From the NCBI GenBank assembly GCA_946480065.1, contig CAMLJA010000034.1, positions 1-11,568 on the forward strand: a DNA stretch of 11,568 nucleotides. Reading direction: 5' to 3'. This stretch comes from an uncultured Thermomonas sp. Lineage in GTDB: Bacteria > Pseudomonadota > Gammaproteobacteria > Xanthomonadales > Xanthomonadaceae. The notes under the pieces were generated by a model that saw only the letters and a list, made by a program, of their open reading frames with translations, was not told where the DNA came from and did not search any database. The stretch's first letter is position 1. Each line of letters starts with the position of its first letter. Shown here piece after piece: positions 6,029 to 11,568 of this stretch. A program made the translations under genes and the position numbers.

Positions 6029-7444
6029 CTACGCCACCACCCGGTAGCAGGGCTGGTAGTCGCCCGCGATCTTCATCCGCCGCTGCTCCACGAACGCCCG
6101 CAGCAGCGCGTCCAGCGCCTGCATGATGTCCGGGTCGCCGTGGATCTCGAACGGGCCGTGGGCCTCGATCCGGCGCATGCCGTCCTCCTTCACGTTGCCG
6201 GCCACGATGCCGGAGAACGCGCGCCGCAGGTCGGCCGCCAGTTCGTGCGGCTTGCGGCCGTGGTGCAGGTCCAGCCCGGCCATCAGCTCGTGGGTGGGCG
6301 CGAACGGCTGCTGGAATTCCAGCGGCACGTGCAGGCCCCAGTTGAAGAAGAACGAGTCGCGCTGGGCGATGCGCTGGTCCCTGACCTGGCGGACGCCCTC
6401 GCCCATGCGCTGGGCCACGGCCACCGGGTCGGCCACCACGATCTCGTACAGCGCCGCCGCGCGTTCGCCCAGGGTCAGCCGGATGAAGCGGTCGATCTGC
6501 TCGAAGTACGGCGCGGCGCCGGTGGGCCCGGTGAGGATCAGCGGGAAGCGCAGGTGGGCGTTCTCCTCGCGCAGCAGGATGCCCAGCAGGTAGAGGATTT
6601 CCTCGGCCGTGCCCACGCCGCCCGGGAACACGATGATGCCGTGGCCGATGCGCACGAAGGCCTCCAGCCGCTTCTCGATGTCGGGCAGGATGGCCAGATG
6701 GTTGACGATGGGGTTCGGCGACTCGGCGGCGATGATGCCCGGCTCGGTCAGGCCGATGTAGCGGCTGCGGCGGTGGCGCTGCTTGGCGTGCGCGATGGTG
6801 GCGCCCTTCATCGGCCCCTTCATGGCGCCCGGGCCGCAGCCGGTGCAGATGTCCAGCCCGCGCAGGCCCAGCTCGTAGCCCACCTGCTTGGTGTACACGT
6901 ATTCCTCGCGGCCGATCGAATGGCCGCCCCAGCACACCACCAGGTTGGGTTCGCCCGGATGCAGGATGCGGGCGTTGCGCAGCAGCCGGAACACGGCGTC
7001 GGTGATGCCGGCCGACGTTGTCAGCTGCGCCTCCCACTCGGGCCCCATCTCGATCGCGGTGTAGGCCAGGTCGCGCACCACCGCGAACAGCAGTTCGGCC
7101 ACGCCGCGGATGATCTGCCCGTCCACGAAGGCCATGGCCGGGGCGTTGCGCAGCTCGATGCGCACGCCGCGGTCCTGCTGCACCACCTCGATGTCGAAGT
7201 GCGGGTAGGACTCCTGCGCGGCGCGCGGGTCGTCCGAGGCGCTGCCGGAGGTGAGCACCGCCAGCGCGCAGCGGCGCAGCAGGTCGTGCATGCCGCCGGC
7301 CGAGGCGTCGCGCAGGCGCACCACCTCCTCGCGCGACAGCACGTCCAGGCCGCCGCTGGGGTAGATGTGGGTATCGACGGTGGGGAGGCTGGAAACCGGG
7401 ATCGGGACGGCCGCGCCCTGCGGCTGGGGGGAAGTGTCGTTCAT
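6029..7444 (-). CDS. ppnN: PpnN: pyrimidine/purine nucleotide 5'-monophosphate nucleosidase (LOG family)
   Basis: 471 residues, close to the E. coli PpnN (YgdH) length of 454. The enzyme cleaves nucleoside 5'-monophosphates to base and ribose 5-phosphate in the cytoplasm, and in E. coli is stimulated by (p)ppGpp, helping adjust nucleotide pools under stress. The Rossmann-type LOG core is clear: CWGGHSIGREE (171-181), GCGPGAMKG (202-210) and PGGVGTAEE (274-282), the signature nucleotide-binding and catalytic motif of the family. N-terminal (1 to about 140) and C-terminal (about 340-471) regions match the extra domains that set PpnN apart from short LOG proteins of the cytokinin-activating type. 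The ATG at 7444 has no Shine-Dalgarno and a possible -10 box only 9 bases upstream, so the mRNA may be leaderless. It is monocistronic here: a terminator separates it from the receptor gene upstream. Confidence 0.93.
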   Translation of the reverse strand: MNDTSPQPQGAAVPIPVSSLPTVDTHIYPSGGLDVLSREEVVRLRDASAGGMHDLLRRCALAVLTSGSASDDPRAAQESYPHFDIEVVQQDRGVRIELRNAPAMAFVDGQIIRGVAELLFAVVRDLAYTAIEMGPEWEAQLTTSAGITDAVFRLLRNARILHPGEPNLVVCWGGHSIGREEYVYTKQVGYELGLRGLDICTGCGPGAMKGPMKGATIAHAKQRHRRSRYIGLTEPGIIAAESPNPIVNHLAILPDIEKRLEAFVRIGHGIIVFPGGVGTAEEILYLLGILLREENAHLRFPLILTGPTGAAPYFEQIDRFIRLTLGERAAALYEIVVADPVAVAQRMGEGVRQVRDQRIAQRDSFFFNWGLHVPLEFQQPFAPTHELMAGLDLHHGRKPHELAADLRRAFSGIVAGNVKEDGMRRIEAHGPFEIHGDPDIMQALDALLRAFVEQRRMKIAGDYQPCYRVVA

Positions 7445-7453
7445 AGACCGCGC

Positions 7454-7459
7454 ACTTTA
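7454..7459 (-). promoter_or_regulatory. Possible -10 box of ppnN giving a leaderless transcript
   Basis: TAAAGT on the minus strand ends 9 bases before the ppnN ATG, so initiation would fall 2-4 bases before the start codon. There is no purine-rich ribosome binding site between them. No clear -35 hexamer is visible. Confidence 0.35.
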
Positions 7460-7498
7460 GCGCATCGGCGGCCCGCCAGATGCCCGCATGCGCCCCCT

Positions 7499-7534
7499 GA
7501 AAAGAAGAACGGCCGGGTTTCCCCGGCCGTTCTG
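7499..7534 (-). terminator. Rho-independent terminator of the TonB-dependent receptor gene
   Basis: A perfect 12-base-pair stem (arms 7507-7518 and 7523-7534; AGAACGGCCGGG on both sides) closes a 4-base loop and on the minus strand is followed directly by TCTTTTC. It begins about 20 bases after the receptor stop codon. The plus-strand side has no T tract, so it acts in one direction. It insulates ppnN from receptor transcription. Confidence 0.9.
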
Positions 7535-7554
7535 TGGAACCGATTGGCGATGGA

Positions 7555-10500
7555 TCAGAACTCGTAGCGGACGGTGAGCAGCGCGGACCAGCGCGACACC
7601 ACGCGCGGCACGCGACCCTCGTACGGACGGAGCTCCTGCCAGGTCGGGCTGCTCGCGCTGCCCAGGTTGTAGACGTAGGTACCGTTGGCCTTCACGCTGC
7701 CCAGGCGGGCCAGGTAGCGGGTATCGAAGCCACCGATCTCCTGGGTCACGCCCCAGTCGCTGTTGAGCATGTTGAGGAAGTTGTAGATGTCCAGGCGGAC
7801 GACCGCCTTGTGCTCCTTGAAGAAGCCGGGGAGCTCCTGCTGGATGCCCAGGTCGATCTGGTTCACCCACGGCAGGCGACGGGCGTTGCGCTCGGCGATC
7901 TGGCCACGATGGGTGGACAGGTACAGGTCGCTGTCGATGAAGGCTTGGAACGCGGCGATCTGTTCGGCCGTGGCGGAGCCGTAGCTCACCAGCGGATCGT
8001 TGACCAGCGGGATGTAGGCCGGATCCTGGAAGATGCCGTCGCCGTTCGGGTCACCGTTGATGGTCCAGGTGTACGGCAGGCCGCTGCGTCCGTTGTAGAA
8101 GGCCGAGATGCTGGTCTTGTAGTCGCCGAAGAACGCATGCTCCCAGCCCAGCGAGGCCTTGACCGACTGGCGGACCTCGCGGCTGGCCGTCTTGGCGATC
8201 TCGTCGTTGGGGTTCAGGCGCGAGACGTACTGGTAGCTGGACCAGGCGTTCGAGCTGGCATCGGAACCCACTTCGGTCGCCTTGGTCATGGTGTAGCTGA
8301 ACTTGCCGTACCAGCCATTGGCCATCGGCTTGTCGAGCGAGAACGTCAGCGAGTTGGACGCGCCCTTGTCGGTGTTGGTCAGGAGGGTGGACTGGTTGCT
8401 GAAGGCCGGGTTGCGGCCGCAGTTCTTGTTGGAGCTGGAGTTGTTGCCCAGCGTGCACCAGTAGCTCTCGCGGCCGTCGGCCAGCGTGCCCTGGGCCTCG
8501 CCGATGTTGAGCGCCTGGTACAGCGCCGCATCGCGGGCCTGGATGCGCTGGAACTCGACCGAGGCGACCAGCCCGTACCAGGGCAGCTCGCGGTCGTAGC
8601 CCAGGCTCATCTTCCAGACCGTCGGCAGCTTGAAGTCCGGATCGATGACGTCGATCAGGTTGGACGGGCTGCCGCTGGTCGGCACGTTCTGGTTGTAGGG
8701 GTCGGGGCTGAAGGGCGCGTCGTCCGGGTTGAACGAGCGGTAGGTCAGCGCGGTCACGCCACCGTTGTTCTGGTAGGGATTGGCCAGCCAGACGAACGGG
8801 GGCACGCTCTGGAACGCACCGATGCCACCGCGCAGCTGCGACTGGCGCTCGCCCTCGAAGTTGTAGTTGAACGACAGGCGGGGCAGGATCACCTTGTTGT
8901 CGCTGCCGAGCTTGAAGTCGTTCGGGAAGCCGAAGGCCTCCTCGAAGCCGGGCGCGCGCTCCGGCGCGTCGTCCGCCTTCGGGATGTTCACGCGCACGCC
9001 GTAGGTCAGCGACAGGTTGTCGGTCGCCTGCCAGGTGTCCTGGATGTACGGGCTGAACTGGCTGAACACCAGGGCCGAGGCGGTGTCGGCGATGGTGTAG
9101 CCCGGGGCCGGCGTCTTGAGGTTGTAGACGTCGTAGTTGCCGTCCGCGAAGTCTTCCAGGCTAGCGAAGACGTAGGAACCGTGCAGGTCGCGGCCGTACA
9201 GGTTGAAGACGTCGTGGTGCATGTAGTCGAAGCCACCCTTGATGGCGTGGTCGCCCCAGTAGTAGGTGCCCGACACCGAGGCCGAGAAGCGCTTGGTGTT
9301 GATCTGGTTCTCGTGGCGGTTGTTGTCCTCGCCGATGAAGATCGAGCCGCCGTTCGCGGTCTCGACTTCCACCTCGGGCTGATTGATCGGGTTGCCGTTG
9401 ACCTGGTCGAACTTCTGCTGGCTCAGCTTGACCTCGGTCGAGAAGTTCTCGCTCCAGTCGCTGAAGAGTTGCAGCGCGGTGTTCTTGGTGACGTTGTTGA
9501 CGTTGTACCAGTGGCTGGACAGCACCACGTTCTCGGCGAAGTTGTCGTAAGGCGAGGGACGGAATTCCTCGGTGCGCTGGTAGGTCAGGCTGGCGCGGTG
9601 GGAATCGCTGATGTTCCAGTCCAGCTTGGCCAGGTAGCGCTTGTTCTCCAGGTTCACGCCGGTCTTGCCGTACGTGCCCGGGAACAGGCCCAGGTCGTTG
9701 GCGATCGCGATCGCGTCGTCGATCTCCTGCTGGGTGACGTTGCCGTTGGCAAGGCCATCCGAGGTCGAGGACCCGCCGAAGTTCTTGATCGTCTGCTTCT
9801 CGTAGGAGGCGAAGAAGAACAGCTTGTCCTTCACGATCGGGCCGCCCAGGGTGGCGCCCAGCGTGCGGTCGGTATCGAAGCCGGCGTACTTCTCGCCTTC
9901 CAGCTTGCCCATCCAGTCCGCGTCGCGCATGGCGGTGTACACCGACCCATGGAACTCGTTGGTGCCGGACTTGGTCACGGCGTTGACGGTCGCGCCGACG
10001 GTGTCGGTGCTCACGTCGTAGTCGGAGACCTTCAGGTCGTAGGCGGCGATGGTGTCGACCGAGATCGGGCTGCCGGTGTAGGGCATGCCGTTGGCGTTGA
10101 GGCCGAAGGGATCGCCCTGCGACATGCCGTCGACCGAGATGTTGTTGTAGCGGTTGTTGACGCCGGCCACCGAGATGGAGCCGTCGCCCGCGTCGACCAC
10201 CTGGATGCGCGGGTCGAGGCGCGCGATGTCGTCGAGCGCGCGGTTGCCCTGGGGGGCGAGTTCCAGCTCGCGTCCGCTGACGGAGGTGCCGATGCCCTTG
10301 TTGTCGGAACCGAACACGTAGGAGCCGGCGGAGGCCACGGCCTGCACGGTGTCCAGGGTGGTCACGTTGTTGTCGAGCTGGGCGTTGACCGTGCTGACCT
10401 GGTTGAGGTTCAGGTAGATGTTGTTCTCGGTGTCGCTGCCGGCGCCGGCCTTGTTCACCGTGATCGTGTACGGACCGCCGACGCGCAGGCCGCGCGCGGA

Positions 10501-10716
10501 GTAGCGGCCGCTGGCGTCGGTGACGGCGCGGCTGACGGTGCCCGACTCGATGTGGGTGATGGTGACCTCGGCGCCCGCGACCGGCTGGCCGTCGGCGCCC
10601 ACCACCTGGCCACCGACGCCGGCGGAGGTGCTCTGCGCGAAAACAGGGGCCGCGGCGAGCGCGACCATCAGGCCCAGCGACAGCTTCGACAGCCGCACGC
10701 GGTTCGGGTGAGTCAT
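7555..10716 (-). CDS. oar: Oar-like TonB-dependent outer-membrane receptor with N-terminal carboxypeptidase-regulatory-like domain
   Basis: 1053 residues. A signal peptide (1-27, basic KLS start, hydrophobic core, cut after PVFA before Q28) is followed by a carboxypeptidase-regulatory-like beta domain (about 32-115, with GQVVGADGQPVAGAEVTI and TDASGRYSARGL). LDTVQAV (121-127) is a good TonB-box candidate. The plug covers about 145-255 (VSGRELELAPQG, NNISVDGM, GATVNAVTKSGTNEFHGSVY), and the rest is a large beta barrel ending in RYEF, whose terminal Phe is the usual barrel-insertion signal. Two cysteines in WCTLGNNSSSNKNC probably form a disulfide in a surface loop. This architecture is that of Oar/OmpA-related receptors, abundant in xanthomonads and myxobacteria. 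The substrate is unknown; as far as I recall, Oar-like receptors of xanthomonads have been linked to phosphate starvation, which fits the Pho box upstream. Start: ATG at 10716 with GAGG 8 bases upstream, directly before the signal peptide. It has its own terminator and is probably monocistronic. Confidence 0.92.
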   Translation of the reverse strand: MTHPNRVRLSKLSLGLMVALAAAPVFAQSTSAGVGGQVVGADGQPVAGAEVTITHIESGTVSRAVTDASGRYSARGLRVGGPYTITVNKAGAGSDTENNIYLNLNQVSTVNAQLDNNVTTLDTVQAVASAGSYVFGSDNKGIGTSVSGRELELAPQGNRALDDIARLDPRIQVVDAGDGSISVAGVNNRYNNISVDGMSQGDPFGLNANGMPYTGSPISVDTIAAYDLKVSDYDVSTDTVGATVNAVTKSGTNEFHGSVYTAMRDADWMGKLEGEKYAGFDTDRTLGATLGGPIVKDKLFFFASYEKQTIKNFGGSSTSDGLANGNVTQQEIDDAIAIANDLGLFPGTYGKTGVNLENKRYLAKLDWNISDSHRASLTYQRTEEFRPSPYDNFAENVVLSSHWYNVNNVTKNTALQLFSDWSENFSTEVKLSQQKFDQVNGNPINQPEVEVETANGGSIFIGEDNNRHENQINTKRFSASVSGTYYWGDHAIKGGFDYMHHDVFNLYGRDLHGSYVFASLEDFADGNYDVYNLKTPAPGYTIADTASALVFSQFSPYIQDTWQATDNLSLTYGVRVNIPKADDAPERAPGFEEAFGFPNDFKLGSDNKVILPRLSFNYNFEGERQSQLRGGIGAFQSVPPFVWLANPYQNNGGVTALTYRSFNPDDAPFSPDPYNQNVPTSGSPSNLIDVIDPDFKLPTVWKMSLGYDRELPWYGLVASVEFQRIQARDAALYQALNIGEAQGTLADGRESYWCTLGNNSSSNKNCGRNPAFSNQSTLLTNTDKGASNSLTFSLDKPMANGWYGKFSYTMTKATEVGSDASSNAWSSYQYVSRLNPNDEIAKTASREVRQSVKASLGWEHAFFGDYKTSISAFYNGRSGLPYTWTINGDPNGDGIFQDPAYIPLVNDPLVSYGSATAEQIAAFQAFIDSDLYLSTHRGQIAERNARRLPWVNQIDLGIQQELPGFFKEHKAVVRLDIYNFLNMLNSDWGVTQEIGGFDTRYLARLGSVKANGTYVYNLGSASSPTWQELRPYEGRVPRVVSRWSALLTVRYEF

Positions 10717-10724
10717 GGCATGAA

Positions 10725-10728
10725 CCTC
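10725..10728 (-). promoter_or_regulatory. Ribosome binding site of the Oar-like receptor
   Basis: GAGG within TGAGGTT on the minus strand, 8 bases before the ATG at 10714-10716. It selects this start over the same frame's extension upstream through the leader and marC. Confidence 0.65.
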
Positions 10729-10822
10729 AGTTTTTACGGAAAAGGAAAGGACGGACGATGCACGGCACGAGCCGACACGTCCGCCTGGCGACGGCTGTCG
10801 GCGATTCGGGATGGAGCCCCCG

Positions 10823-10842
10823 CCCATGCGGAGCCGCATGGG
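10823..10842 (-). repeat. Perfect inverted repeat in the 5' leader of the Oar-like receptor
   Basis: Arms CCCATGCGG (10823-10831) and CCGCATGGG (10834-10842) are perfect complements separated by 2 bases. If transcription starts near 10850, the repeat lies close to the 5' end of a leader of about 135 bases and would form a GC-rich stem-loop there. It could be a protein-binding operator, an mRNA-stabilising 5' hairpin, or part of a regulatory leader. No known riboswitch consensus was recognised, and there is no T tract to make it a terminator. Confidence 0.6.
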
Positions 10843-10858
10843 TTCACCAAAGTTTAAC

Positions 10859-10892
10859 ACGGTAGGCGTGGGCGATGACGCTTTCATGACAG
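10859..10892 (-). promoter_or_regulatory. Pho box (PhoB site) and -10 element upstream of the Oar-like receptor
   Basis: On the minus strand CTGTCATGAAAGCGTCAT (10875-10892) matches the PhoB consensus of two 7-base half-sites, CTGTCAT, spaced by 4 A/T-rich bases: first half-site 7/7, spacer GAAA, second half-site GCGTCAT 5/7. Ten bases later lies TACCGT (10859-10864), which could be the -10 box; a 10-base gap is also what classical PhoB-activated promoters such as phoA have, where the Pho box replaces the -35. An alternative -10 is TTAAAC slightly downstream. The prediction is induction when phosphate is scarce. Confidence 0.65.
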
Positions 10893-10934
10893 CTGGCGCC
10901 GCCCCGCCGGAGGGGGCTAAGTGGCTGAGCCCGT

Positions 10935-11528
10935 TCAGGTTCCTGCGCGCAGGTAGGCGGTGATGCCGTCCAGCAGCATCTGCACCGAAATGGCCACGAT
11001 CACCATGCCCATCAGCCGCTCCAGCGCGGTCAGGACGCGGTTCCCCAGCCACTTCTGCAGGTAGGTGGCGGAGAACAGGATGACCGCGGTGGCCAGCCAG
11101 GCCAGGGTCAGGGCCAGCATCCAGTCGGCCATGCGGGTGGGTTCCTGGCTGCCCAGCAGCATCACCGAGGCCATCCCCGAGGGGCCGGCGATCATCGGGA
11201 TCGCCATCGGCACGATGAAGGGCTCGCCGTCGGGGACCTCGCCCATCACCCCGTCCGCGGTCGGGAAGATCATCCGCAGGCCGATCAGGAACAGCACGAT
11301 GCCGCCGGCGATGGACACCGATTCCTGCCGCAGGTGCATCAGCTCCAGCGCGTACTGGCCGCCCCACAGGAACAGCATCAGCACGCCCAGCGCGATCAGC
11401 AGCTCGCGCACCAGCACCCGCCGCTGGCGGGCCGGCGGCAGCTTCCGCAGCAGGCCCAGGAACACCGGGATGTTGCCCAGGGGGTCCAGGATCAGGAACA
11501 GCAGCAGGGCGGCGGAGGCGATGGTCAT
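10935..11528 (-). CDS. MarC/YhgN family inner-membrane protein
   Basis: 197 residues, the length of E. coli YhgN and shorter than MarC (221). It is very hydrophobic with about six membrane segments. Family signatures seen: FLILDPLGNIPVFLGLL near the N-terminus (11-27), IAGGIVLFLIGLRMIF (73-88), VPMAIPMIAGPSGMASVMLL (106-125), and a last helix LMGMVIVAISVQMLLDGI (172-189). LDPLGNIP and AIPMIAGP are the two re-entrant-like motifs of the MarC family. The function of the family is not settled; despite its name, MarC is not thought to cause multiple antibiotic resistance. The ATG at 11528 is 9 bases after the stop of an upstream frame on the same strand, so it is probably in an operon with that gene. 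The 3' side leads into the Pho-box region without a good terminator. Confidence 0.9.
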   Translation of the reverse strand: MTIASAALLLFLILDPLGNIPVFLGLLRKLPPARQRRVLVRELLIALGVLMLFLWGGQYALELMHLRQESVSIAGGIVLFLIGLRMIFPTADGVMGEVPDGEPFIVPMAIPMIAGPSGMASVMLLGSQEPTRMADWMLALTLAWLATAVILFSATYLQKWLGNRVLTALERLMGMVIVAISVQMLLDGITAYLRAGT

Positions 11529-11537
11529 GGCGGCGGC

Positions 11538-11568
11538 TCAGGCGAGGTCGACGATCTTCCCGCGCAGG
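11538..11568 (-). CDS. C-terminal end of an unidentified upstream gene (partial)
   Basis: On the minus strand the window's right edge reads, in one frame, Leu-Arg-Gly-Lys-Ile-Val-Asp-Leu-Ala then TGA (stop at 11538-11540). The residues are typical of a real protein C-terminus and the stop is 9 bases before the marC-like ATG, a usual operon spacing. Too little is present to name a product. Confidence 0.4.
   Translation of the reverse strand, partial: LRGKIVDLA

Noticed and set aside
6140..7567. Plus-strand open frame of 475 codons opposite ppnN
   Set aside because: Shadow of ppnN; the minus frame carries the LOG-family motifs.
7534..10857. Plus-strand open frame of 1107 codons opposite the TonB-dependent receptor
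   Set aside because: It is the antisense shadow of the receptor gene in high-GC DNA; its translation is a low-complexity Val/Ala/Gly/Arg/Asp string without domains, while the minus-strand protein has signal peptide, plug and barrel.
10898..10925. GC-rich hairpin (GCCCC...GGGGC) after the marC-like gene as a terminator
   Set aside because: Only about 5 base pairs around a 7-base loop and no T tract follows, so I do not call it.
10717..11367. N-terminal extension of the receptor frame upstream through the leader and marC
   Set aside because: The signal peptide at 10716 and its ribosome binding site define the start; the upstream frame is out of frame with MarC and has low-complexity content.
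1..11568. CRISPR arrays, insertion sequences, prophage or defence genes
   Set aside because: I saw no regularly spaced repeats, transposase, integrase or terminal inverted repeats; the window is almost fully occupied by the genes listed.

Overview
The window looks like chromosomal DNA from a GC-rich gammaproteobacterium, most likely Xanthomonadaceae (Lysobacter, Luteimonas, Pseudoxanthomonas or Xanthomonas type). The grounds are the strong G/C bias at third codon positions, a complete minor-pilin set, an Oar-like TonB-dependent receptor carrying a carboxypeptidase-regulatory-like domain, and the form of the tRNA-Asn. The genus is inference; no rRNA or species marker is present.

Layout, left to right. 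(1) 1-51: the 5' two-thirds of a tRNA-Asn(GUU) on the minus strand, cut by the window edge, with its own promoter at 62-91. (2) 96-5454: a compact minus-strand minor-pilin operon, transcribed fimT/gspH -> pilW -> pilX -> pilV, with a 7-base overlap and gaps of 16 and 10 bases. (3) 5455-5616: a divergent regulatory region. (4) 5617-6024: a plus-strand pilE-like minor pilin, transcribed away from the operon. (5) 6029-7444, minus: ppnN, a LOG-family nucleotide 5'-monophosphate nucleosidase, meeting pilE tail to tail with only 4 bases between. (6) 7555-10716, minus: a 1053-residue Oar-like TonB-dependent receptor with a rho-independent terminator at 7499-7534 and a 5' leader whose promoter region carries a good match to a PhoB (Pho) box. 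(7) 10935-11528, minus: a MarC/YhgN-type membrane protein. (8) The last codons of an unidentified upstream gene at the right edge.

The most unusual part is the pilin operon. Canonical sets run fimT/fimU-pilV-pilW-pilX-pilY1-pilE. Here the order is changed, pilE is on the opposite strand, and there is no pilY1, which normally encodes the large tip adhesin. Instead the PilX and PilV homologues are very large (579 and 809 residues against roughly 150-200 for typical family members). In PilV an ordinary-sized pilin domain is joined by a Ser/Gly linker to a module of about 620 residues. Both large proteins carry tight cysteine clusters (PilX C307-C310-C312; PilV C263/C265 and C324-C327-C328 followed by RDHHD). 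A reasonable reading, which is inference, is that the tip function normally given by PilY1 is built into extended minor pilins here.

The second notable element is the probable phosphate-starvation control of the Oar-like receptor: an 18-base Pho-box match followed, 10 bases later, by a -10-like hexamer, the same geometry as classical PhoB-activated promoters.
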